A DNA stretch of 5,180 nt. Source: Pseudofrankia asymbiotica (GTDB lineage: Bacteria > Actinomycetota > Actinomycetes > Frankiales > Frankiaceae). The position numbers and the translations under genes were made by a program. Positions 1 through 5,180 of the stretch are shown one piece after another. Positions within the stretch are counted from its first letter, which is position 1, and each line of letters opens with the position of its first letter. The notes under the pieces are model-generated. The model saw only the letters and a list, made by a program, of their open reading frames with translations. It made no database searches and was not told where the DNA came from. The DNA is taken from NCBI RefSeq assembly GCF_001983105.1, contig NZ_MOMC01000016.1, positions 102,242 through 107,421 on the forward strand. The letters run 5' to 3'.

Positions 1-1
1 C

Positions 2-802
2 CACGCCGTCACGTTCTCGGAGAACCCCGAGGCGCTGAGGATGCCGAGCCTGCACAGCGGCTACTGGGCCCCGCTGTTCCGTGCGGCCAGCGACACCGGC
101 ACCGTGCTGTGCCTGCACCTCGGCTCGGCCTCGCGATCCCCGATGTTCTCCTCCGACGCCCCGGCGAGCGTCAACATGTCCGGCTCGTCGATCGCGTCGA
201 TCTACTCGCTGCTCGAGCTGGTCTGGGCCGAGTTCTGGGCCGACTTCCCAGACCTGCGGTTCTCGCTGACCGAGGGCGACATCGGCTGGATCCCGTACTT
301 CCTGTGGCGCAGCGAGCACGTCCAGCGCCGCCACTCCGCCTGGACCCGGCCGTCCTTCCCCGCCGGCATCGACGGGCCGGCGGACATCTTCCGCAGGCAC
401 ATCCTGACCTGCTTCATCAGCGACACCGTCGGCCCGCGGCTGCTCGACTGGTTCGACGTCGACAACGTCTGCTGGGAGTCCGACTTCCCGCACTCCGACT
501 CCAGCTGGCCGAACGCCCCCGAGGACGTCATCGCCAACCTCGGCGACCTGCCCGACGACACCATCAACCGGATCACCCACGAGAACGCGCTGCGGCACTT
601 CCAGTTCGACCCGTTCGCGACCCGCCCGCGCGAGCGCGCCACCGCCGGCGCGCTGCGCGTTGAGGCGACCGACGTCGACGTCGTCACCCGCGTCGGCCGC
701 CTCGCCAGCGAGCGCGACCTCCAGACCTGGAAGCGCCTCACCACGCGCACGTCGCCGTCGTTCCCCTCCGCGCCGGCCACCCCCGGCGCTTCGCAGGCGT
801 AG
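2..802 (+). CDS. Amidohydrolase-2 family metal-dependent hydrolase (5' partial)
   Basis: C-terminal 266 residues of an ACMSD-like amidohydrolase (TIM-barrel, cytosolic, metal-dependent hydrolase or decarboxylase). The frame is open from the left edge, and the family-typical stretch HAVTFSENP lies before the first ATG at 41, so that ATG is internal and the true start is upstream. Family marks: the strand-end His in CLHLGS (codon 116-118), the motif EGDIGWIPYFLWR (Glu codon 272-274) and SDFPHSDSSWP, whose Asp (482-484) matches the C-terminal metal-ligand or catalytic Asp. The N-terminal HxH pair would lie outside the window. Related proteins are about 380-400 residues, so roughly one third is missing. 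The last 60 or so residues, after HENALRHFQFDPF, are an Arg/Ala/Thr/Pro-rich extension that looks poorly structured. The TAG stop is 11 bases before the CoA-transferase, suggesting co-transcription. Substrate unknown; such genes often sit in acyl-CoA catabolic clusters of actinobacteria. Confidence 0.9.
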   Translation, partial: HAVTFSENPEALRMPSLHSGYWAPLFRAASDTGTVLCLHLGSASRSPMFSSDAPASVNMSGSSIASIYSLLELVWAEFWADFPDLRFSLTEGDIGWIPYFLWRSEHVQRRHSAWTRPSFPAGIDGPADIFRRHILTCFISDTVGPRLLDWFDVDNVCWESDFPHSDSSWPNAPEDVIANLGDLPDDTINRITHENALRHFQFDPFATRPRERATAGALRVEATDVDVVTRVGRLASERDLQTWKRLTTRTSPSFPSAPATPGASQA

Positions 803-805
803 GGG
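801..805 (+). promoter_or_regulatory. Weak ribosome binding site for the CoA-transferase gene
   Basis: AGGGG, overlapping the amidohydrolase TAG stop, lies 8 bases before the ATG at 814. It is the only purine-rich run in the 11-base gap and supports this ATG as the start. The gap holds no room for a promoter, so transcription is probably read through from upstream. Confidence 0.4.
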
Positions 806-813
806 CGGGCTCA

Positions 814-3585
814 ATGTCGCCCGACGCTTCCACTACTCCACCCGCCGACGTACCGGCTGACGCGTCAGCCGGCGTCTCCGCGGGCGAATCGGCGCTGTCG
901 GCCCTCGGGCCGCTCGACGGCGTTCGCGTTCTGGAACTGGCGACGCAGATCGCCGGGCCCTACTGCGGGAAGTTGTTCGCCGACGCGGGCGCCGACGTCG
1001 TGAAGGTGGAGCCGCCCGGCTCCGGCGACCCGATGCGCGCCTGGTCCGCGTCGGGCCCCCGCCCCGACGGGGATGGCGCGCTGTTCCGCTTCCTCAACAC
1101 GTCGAAGCGGTCCGTCGCCGCCGACCTCGACAGCTCACGGGTTCGCGCCCTGGCCGCCGCGGCCGACCTCATCATCGTCGGCGGCGCCCTGGCCGGCGGT
1201 GGAACCTCCGGCGGAGGCGAGGCCCGCGGCGGTGGGATCCCCGACGGCGGTGGGATCCCCGACGGCGGTGGGGTCCCTGACGGGGATGGGATCTTCGCGG
1301 GTGGCGGCTCGGGCCCGGTGGCCCTCGGGCGCCTGCACGCCGGCAACCCGCGCGCCGTCGTCCTGTCGATCAGCCCGTTCGGCCTCACCGGGCCCTGGGC
1401 GGGCGGCGGGTACCGGCGGCAGGGATCCCGGTCCGGCACGGGGGCGCCGGGTGCCGAGACGCTGGGCGGGGCGGCGTTCAACGAGTTCCTTCTCCAGGCG
1501 CTCTGCGGATCCACCGCCGGCCGGGGCGAGCCGGACGCCGCCCCGTTGCAGGCCGGCGGGCGGATCGGCGAGTGGGCGTCCGGCGTCTACGCCGCGGTCG
1601 TCGGGCTCGCCGCGCTGCGCGGCGCCCGCCGCGACGGTGTCGGCGACCTCGTCGACGTCTCGATGCTCGAATGCATGACGATCATGATGGGTGGCCTGTC
1701 GGTCGTCGGGCCGACCATCATGGGCGGCCCCAGGCCCGGCGTCCCCGGCGCGCCTGGCCGCATCCCCGAGACGCCGTCGATCGAGCCGACGAAGGATGGT
1801 CTGGTCGGTTTCTGCACCATCACCGCACAGCAGTTCCAGGACTTCCTGGTCCTCATCGAACGGCCCGACCTGCTCGGCGACCGCGACCTGGCGCTGCTGC
1901 CGCGCCGGCACGCCCGCCGGGCCGAGTTCCACGCCGCCGTGCACGCCTGGACCACCCGGCACACCACCGAGGAGATCGTCGAGCTCGCCGCCGCCCTGCG
2001 CATCCCGGCCACCCCCGTCGGCACCCCGGAGACCGTGACGACGATCGACCAGTTCACGGCCCGCGGCGTGTTCGTCCCCAACCCTCGCGGGGGCTTCCAG
2101 CAGCCCCGCGTCCCCTACCGCGTGGGCGACTTCCACGGCCGGCCGCTCGCCCCGGCCCCCGCCCTCGGCGAGCACACCGACACCGTCCGCTGGCCCGCCG
2201 CTGACGGTCCGGCAGATGATGGCGCGGCGGCCGGCGGCCCGGCGGCCGGCGGCGTGGCGGCGCCCGTCCGCCCCGTCCGCCCCGTCCGCCCCGTCCGCCC
2301 CGGTCGCGCCGTGCGGCCGCTGCCGCTGGACGGGCTGCGGGTGCTCGACCTGACCGCGTTCTGGGCCGGCCCGTCGGCGACGATGCTGCTTGGCTCGCTC
2401 GGCGCCGACGTCATCAAGGCCGAGGGGATGTCCCGCCCGGATGGCATGCGGTTCGCGGGCGGCAAGCCGCCGACCGAGCCAAGCTGGTGGGAATGGGGAA
2501 CGATGTTCCTCGCGACCAACGCCAACAAGCGCGCTATCAGCCTGGAGCTGTCCACCGCCGAGGGGCTCGCCCTGGCCCGGCGGCTCATCGGCGTCTGCGA
2601 CGTCGTGATCGAGAACTTCACCCCCCGGGTCATGCCCAACCTCGGCCTCGACTGGGAGGCGGTGCGCGCGGCGAACCCGAAGGCCGTGCTCACCCGCATG
2701 CCGGCGTTCGGGCTCGATGGGCCGTGGCGCGACCGCACCGGCTTCGCCCAGACGATGGAGCAGGCCAGCGGCATGGCCTGGCTGACCGGGACCGCCGACG
2801 GCCCGCCGGTGATCCCGCGCGGCGCCTGCGACCCGATCGCCGGCCTGCACGCCGCGTTCGCCACCCTGGTCGCGCTCGCCGCCCGGGACCGCCCGGACGG
2901 CGACGGCTCCGGCGCGCTGGTCGAGGCGACGATGATCGAGTCGGTCCTCAACGTCGCCGCCGAGCTGACCGTCGACCACACCGAGGGCGGCGCGTCGCCG
3001 CGCCGCGACGGCAACCGCGGCCCGCTCGGGCCGCTGGCGGCGCCGCAGGGGGTCTACCGCTGTCCCCGCGACCCGGCCGGCCCCGACGTCTGGCTCGCGC
3101 TCGCGATCACCGACGACACCCAGTGGCGGAGCCTGTGCGCCGTGCTCGGCCGCCCCGACCTCGCCGCCGACGCGGGACTCGCGACCCTGGTGGGCCGCCG
3201 CGCCACCGCCGCCCACGACCTGGTCGACGAGGCGATCGCGGCCTGGGCCGACGCGGCGCCCGACCGGACCACGGCCCTCGCCGCCCTCGCGACCGCCGGC
3301 GTCCCGGCCGCGCCGGTCACCCCCGCCGCCGGCCTGCTGGCCAACCCGCAGCTAGCGGCCCGCGGCTTCTTCGAGAGGCTGGCCCACCCGGTGGTCGGCG
3401 AGCACCCGATGCCAGGCGTCGCGTTCCGCCTCGCCAGCCAGCCCGGCCCGCTGCTGCGCCGCCCGGCGCCCCTCTTCGGACAACACGACGACGAGGTGTA
3501 CGGCGGCCTGCTCGGTCTCACCCCGGCCGAGGTCGACGGCCTGCGCGCCCGGCGCGTCCTAGGCGACCGGCCGGCCGGCGTATGA
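814..3585 (+). CDS. Tandem two-domain family III (CaiB/BaiF) CoA-transferase
   Basis: A 923-residue protein with two complete family III CoA-transferase domains; single-domain members are about 400 residues. Family members move CoA between acyl-CoA donors and free carboxylic acids through an aspartyl-CoA thioester or anhydride. Domain 1 (about residues 34-465) opens LDGVRVLELATQIAGPY and GADVVKVEPPGSGDPMR, then SISPFGLTGPWA. Domain 2 (about 505-915) opens LDGLRVLDLTAFWAGP and GADVIKAEG, then NANKRAISLEL, VIENFTPRV and PAFGLDGPW. Domain 2 has the expected catalytic Asp673 in GACDPIAGL; the aligned place in domain 1 is Glu253 in GRIGEWASG. Domain 1 has two Gly-rich insertions (about 131-167 and 197-222), and the linker (about 466-504) is Ala/Gly-rich followed by Pro-Val-Arg repeats. 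The first 30 residues are an Ala/Pro/Ser-rich tail. The reading frame is intact throughout. The stop overlaps the next gene's ATG. Family and fusion are clear; the substrate is unknown, and whether both halves are active is inference. Confidence 0.93.
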   Translation: MSPDASTTPPADVPADASAGVSAGESALSALGPLDGVRVLELATQIAGPYCGKLFADAGADVVKVEPPGSGDPMRAWSASGPRPDGDGALFRFLNTSKRSVAADLDSSRVRALAAAADLIIVGGALAGGGTSGGGEARGGGIPDGGGIPDGGGVPDGDGIFAGGGSGPVALGRLHAGNPRAVVLSISPFGLTGPWAGGGYRRQGSRSGTGAPGAETLGGAAFNEFLLQALCGSTAGRGEPDAAPLQAGGRIGEWASGVYAAVVGLAALRGARRDGVGDLVDVSMLECMTIMMGGLSVVGPTIMGGPRPGVPGAPGRIPETPSIEPTKDGLVGFCTITAQQFQDFLVLIERPDLLGDRDLALLPRRHARRAEFHAAVHAWTTRHTTEEIVELAAALRIPATPVGTPETVTTIDQFTARGVFVPNPRGGFQQPRVPYRVGDFHGRPLAPAPALGEHTDTVRWPAADGPADDGAAAGGPAAGGVAAPVRPVRPVRPVRPGRAVRPLPLDGLRVLDLTAFWAGPSATMLLGSLGADVIKAEGMSRPDGMRFAGGKPPTEPSWWEWGTMFLATNANKRAISLELSTAEGLALARRLIGVCDVVIENFTPRVMPNLGLDWEAVRAANPKAVLTRMPAFGLDGPWRDRTGFAQTMEQASGMAWLTGTADGPPVIPRGACDPIAGLHAAFATLVALAARDRPDGDGSGALVEATMIESVLNVAAELTVDHTEGGASPRRDGNRGPLGPLAAPQGVYRCPRDPAGPDVWLALAITDDTQWRSLCAVLGRPDLAADAGLATLVGRRATAAHDLVDEAIAAWADAAPDRTTALAALATAGVPAAPVTPAAGLLANPQLAARGFFERLAHPVVGEHPMPGVAFRLASQPGPLLRRPAPLFGQHDDEVYGGLLGLTPAEVDGLRARRVLGDRPAGV
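1228..1299 (+). repeat. 18-bp in-frame tandem repeat in CoA-transferase domain 1
   Basis: Two identical copies of GGCGGTGGGATCCCCGAC (1228-1245, 1246-1263), a third with two substitutions (1264-1281) and a decayed fourth (1282-1299). Each encodes GGG(I/V)PD, giving residues 139-162. The unit is a multiple of three, so the frame is kept. It falls where ordinary family members run directly from the aspartate-ended strand (here AADLIIVGG) towards the helix before the SISPFG strand, so it is probably a surface-loop expansion made by slippage or unequal recombination. Confidence 0.9.
2263..2307 (+). repeat. 9-bp in-frame tandem repeat in the inter-domain linker
   Basis: Four perfect copies of CCCGTCCGC (2263-2298) and a degenerate fifth (2299-2307), encoding Pro-Val-Arg repeats from residue 484. 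They follow an Ala/Gly-rich segment (GGPAAGG) and end ten residues before domain 2. The result is a basic, proline-rich, extended linker between the two CoA-transferase halves. Copy number may vary between strains. Confidence 0.92.
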
Positions 3586-4442
3586 CCGGCCCGTCATGGC
3601 CCGCCGGTGGCGCCGCGGGTGCCGCATCCGGGGACGGCTCCGGAGAAGCGGGCGCCGGGGGAGCGGGTGCGGGGGATGGCCTGCCGACGACCGCGTATGC
3701 CGTGCTCGGGCTGCTGGCGGTCGCCGACGTGCCGCTGTCGCCGGTCGAGCTGAAGACCCGGGCCGACTTCAGCCTGCGCTTCTTCTACTGGGCGCCGGCG
3801 ATCAGCCACATCCGCAAGGAACTGGCGCGGTTGGAGGCGCTCGGCCTGGTCACCGCGAGCCCGGCGCCAGGCCGCCGGATCCGGCGCACCTTCGTCCACG
3901 AGATCACCCCGGCCGGCCGCGCGGTGCTGCGCGACTGGCTGCGCCAGACGACCGACGAGGAGCCGGTGGTCATCAAGCACCCGGTGCTGCTGCGGGTGTG
4001 GCTGGGCGCCGAGACCGAGCCGGAGCGGGTCGTGGAGGTACTCGACCGCTATCTCGAGCAGACCCGGGCGGCCGTCGACGAGCTGCGCTGGGGCCGGCGC
4101 CGCGCCCAGGAGGTCCGGCTGGACGGCCGGCCCGAGCTGCGCTACTCCCGCGCCGTCGGCGACTACGTGCTGCGCCGGATGTACGCGGAGCTGGCGAACG
4201 TCGCCCAGCTGCGCGACGAGCTCGCCGACCTGCCCACCACCCCGCGGCCGCCGTTCGCCGGGCCGCCCCCGCTGCACGACTACGAGCGCCCCGACCACGA
4301 GCGCCCCGATCACAGGGACCCCGCCGACGAGCGCCTCGCCGACGAGGGTGAGCGCGGCGACGCCGACGAGGGTCGGCGCGGGCGTGGCGAGGACGGCGAA
4401 TCCGGGCTGGACGGCACCGGGCCGCCGGGGGAGAGGAGCTGA
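3582..4442 (+). CDS. PadR family transcriptional regulator
   Basis: A 286-residue DNA-binding regulator. The start is the ATG at 3582, which overlaps the CoA-transferase stop as ATGA; there is no clear Shine-Dalgarno, so translational coupling is likely. Residues 1-34 are a Gly/Ala-rich disordered lead. Residues about 35-115 form a PadR winged helix: TTAYAVLGLLAV, then YWAPAISHIRKELARLEALGLV (recognition helix and following strand), a basic wing (PGRRIRRTF) and EITPAGRAVLRDWL. Residues about 120-215 resemble the helical C-terminal dimerisation region of the PadR/AphA type (HPVLLRVWLG, then VVEVLDRYLEQTRAAVDELRW). From about 217 a Pro-rich, then Asp/Glu/Arg-rich tail of some 70 residues is unusual; PadR proteins are commonly 110-200 residues. 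PadR proteins usually repress genes for aromatic-acid or drug response and release DNA on ligand binding. Lying inside the operon, it would be co-expressed with its likely targets; its operator is not in this window as far as I can see. Confidence 0.88.
   Translation: MTGPSWPAGGAAGAASGDGSGEAGAGGAGAGDGLPTTAYAVLGLLAVADVPLSPVELKTRADFSLRFFYWAPAISHIRKELARLEALGLVTASPAPGRRIRRTFVHEITPAGRAVLRDWLRQTTDEEPVVIKHPVLLRVWLGAETEPERVVEVLDRYLEQTRAAVDELRWGRRRAQEVRLDGRPELRYSRAVGDYVLRRMYAELANVAQLRDELADLPTTPRPPFAGPPPLHDYERPDHERPDHRDPADERLADEGERGDADEGRRGRGEDGESGLDGTGPPGERS
4284..4313 (+). repeat. 15-bp direct repeat in the PadR tail
   Basis: GAGCGCCCCGACCAC at 4284-4298 is repeated at 4299-4313 with one T-for-C change, encoding ERPDH twice. 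GCCGACGAG then recurs at 4323, 4338 and 4362, each time in frame as Ala-Asp-Glu. Together these build the charged, probably disordered C-terminal tail. Confidence 0.85.
4434..4438 (+). promoter_or_regulatory. Ribosome binding site deciding the GTG start at 4445
   Basis: AGGAG within GGGGGAGAGGAG, 6 bases before the GTG at 4445. This is the best Shine-Dalgarno in the window and fixes a GTG start. It lies inside the last codons of the PadR gene. Confidence 0.8.
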
Positions 4443-4444
4443 GC

Positions 4445-5180
4445 GTGGCGTATCCGCGGTCCGCCGCGATCGTCGGCATCCACAACACGGCCCAGGCCCG
4501 CCGGCTGCCGGACCCGACGTCGACGGCCCTGCTGGTCGAGGCGGTCCTGGGCGTCCTCGCCGACGCCGGCCTTGGCCTCGCCGACGTCGACGGCCTGTCC
4601 ACTCCCGGCATGTCCGGCGGGTTCGTCTACGACCTCGGCCTCGGCCCCGCCTGGCAGGGCGCCCAGCATGGCGTCGCCGCGGTGCTCGAGGCGGCCGCGG
4701 CGATCGCGTCCGGCCAGGCGGACACCGTCCTCGTCGCCTCCGCGGCCGCCGGCACCTACACCGAGCGTGCCTCCACCGCCCCGTGGACCCGCCCGGAGAA
4801 CGAGTTCGTCATCCCCTGGGGCATGTTCACCGCCGCCGAGTTCGCCCTCATCGCGCGCAGGCACATGACCGAGTACGGCACCACGCCGGGGCAGCTCGCG
4901 ACGGTCGCGGCGACCATCCGTAACAACGGCCACGCCAACCCCGCCGCGGTCTACGCGGGTCGCGGGCCCTTCACCGCCGCCGACGTGCTCGCCTCCCGGA
5001 TGGTCGCCGACCCGTTCCACCTGCTCGACTGCTCGACCACCTCCGAGGGCGGCTGCGCGCTGCTGCTCACGACCGCCGAGCGCGCCGCCGACCTGCCCCG
5101 CCCGCCCGTGCACGTGCTCGCCGGCGGCGCCGACCACTTCGGCCCGAGCTACCGCTTCCCGCCGGCCTGGGACCACACCG
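4445..5180 (+). CDS. Thiolase-fold lipid-transfer (SCP2/Ltp2-like) protein (3' partial)
   Basis: The first 245 residues of a thiolase-superfamily protein; the frame is open to the right edge and about 130-150 residues are probably missing. GTG is chosen because of the AGGAG site and because the family-typical opening (SAAIVGIHNTAQ) follows at once. Thiolase marks: the N-terminal strand IVGI, LLVEAVLGVLADAGLGLADVDGL, the helix VAAVLEAAAAIASGQADTVLVAS, RRHMTEYGTTPGQLA, IRNNGHANPAA and LLDCSTTSEGGCALLLTTAERA (residues 193-214). The nucleophile position of true thiolases (CxSG before that helix) reads AQHG here, with Ala73 in place of Cys. This argues against ordinary ketothiolase activity and for the Ltp2-type group, which does retro-aldol cleavage of CoA thioesters in steroid side-chain catabolism with a DUF35 partner, or for a binding role. 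The C-terminal catalytic region is outside the window. It follows the PadR gene by 2 bases, so it is very probably in the same transcript. Fold is clear; the exact reaction is not. Confidence 0.88.
   Translation, partial: MAYPRSAAIVGIHNTAQARRLPDPTSTALLVEAVLGVLADAGLGLADVDGLSTPGMSGGFVYDLGLGPAWQGAQHGVAAVLEAAAAIASGQADTVLVASAAAGTYTERASTAPWTRPENEFVIPWGMFTAAEFALIARRHMTEYGTTPGQLATVAATIRNNGHANPAAVYAGRGPFTAADVLASRMVADPFHLLDCSTTSEGGCALLLTTAERAADLPRPPVHVLAGGADHFGPSYRFPPAWDHT

Noticed and set aside
41..802. ATG at 41 as the start of the amidohydrolase
   Set aside because: Conserved family sequence continues upstream to the window edge without a stop, and a start here would remove part of the TIM barrel.
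1228..2307. Repeats considered as a CRISPR array or regulatory iterons
   Set aside because: Units of 18 and 9 bp are directly adjacent with no spacers and keep the reading frame, so they are coding minisatellites.
1135..3216. 693-codon open frame on the minus strand opposite the CoA-transferase
   Set aside because: It is a shadow of GC-rich codon bias: its translation is Gly/Arg/Ala/Asp-rich with no recognisable domain, while the + strand frame encodes clear CoA-transferase motifs throughout.
3567..3578. Self-complementary CCGGCCGGCCGG run as a possible terminator hairpin
   Set aside because: It lies within the last codons of the CoA-transferase, has no loop or T tract, and the next gene overlaps the stop, so termination here is unlikely.
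2487..3581. Long upstream extension of the PadR frame inside the CoA-transferase gene
   Set aside because: The extension is Arg/Pro/Gly-rich shadow sequence with no domain. The ATG at 3582 overlapping the previous stop gives a PadR protein with a sensible N-terminus.
4310..5176. 288-codon open frame on the minus strand opposite the thiolase-like gene
   Set aside because: Low-complexity Gly/Arg/Val translation without motifs; the + strand frame has clear thiolase-fold sequence and a good ribosome binding site.

Overview
The window is about three-quarters G+C, with third codon positions almost always G or C, very little intergenic space and Pro/Ala/Gly/Arg-rich low-complexity stretches in its proteins. 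This composition, together with four acyl-CoA-metabolism-type genes, points to a high-GC actinobacterium. A Frankia-like or related mycelial actinomycete is my best guess, but this is inferred from composition and gene content only.

Layout, all on the + strand: (1) positions 2-802 hold the C-terminal two-thirds of an amidohydrolase-2 (ACMSD-like, metal-dependent TIM-barrel) protein that begins before the window. (2) After 11 bases, 814-3585 encodes a 923-residue protein made of two complete family III (CaiB/BaiF) CoA-transferase domains joined by a Pro/Val/Arg repeat linker. (3) 3582-4442 overlaps it by an ATGA stop/start and encodes a PadR-type winged-helix regulator with a disordered charged tail. 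(4) Two bases after that stop, a GTG at 4445 with a good Shine-Dalgarno opens a thiolase-fold (SCP2/lipid-transfer, Ltp2-like) protein that runs off the right edge.

The spacing (11 nt, -4 nt, 2 nt) strongly suggests one co-transcribed operon whose promoter lies upstream of the window. No RNA gene, mobile element, CRISPR array or terminator was seen, and no stretch over 300 bases lacks a gene.

A plausible reading is a catabolic cluster for a carboxylic acid, such as an aromatic, alicyclic or steroid-type compound. The CoA-transferase would activate or exchange the acid as a CoA thioester, the thiolase-fold protein would act on a later CoA intermediate (aldol or Claisen-type C-C cleavage, or binding), the amidohydrolase would hydrolyse or decarboxylate an intermediate, and the PadR protein would sense a pathway compound. 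The substrate cannot be read from the sequence.

The points most worth a second look are: the N-terminal CoA-transferase half carries Glu where the catalytic Asp is expected; that half also has two low-complexity insertions, one built of an 18-bp tandem repeat; the inter-domain linker is a 9-bp tandem repeat; and the thiolase-fold protein lacks the usual nucleophilic cysteine. None of this amounts to a clearly new biological system.
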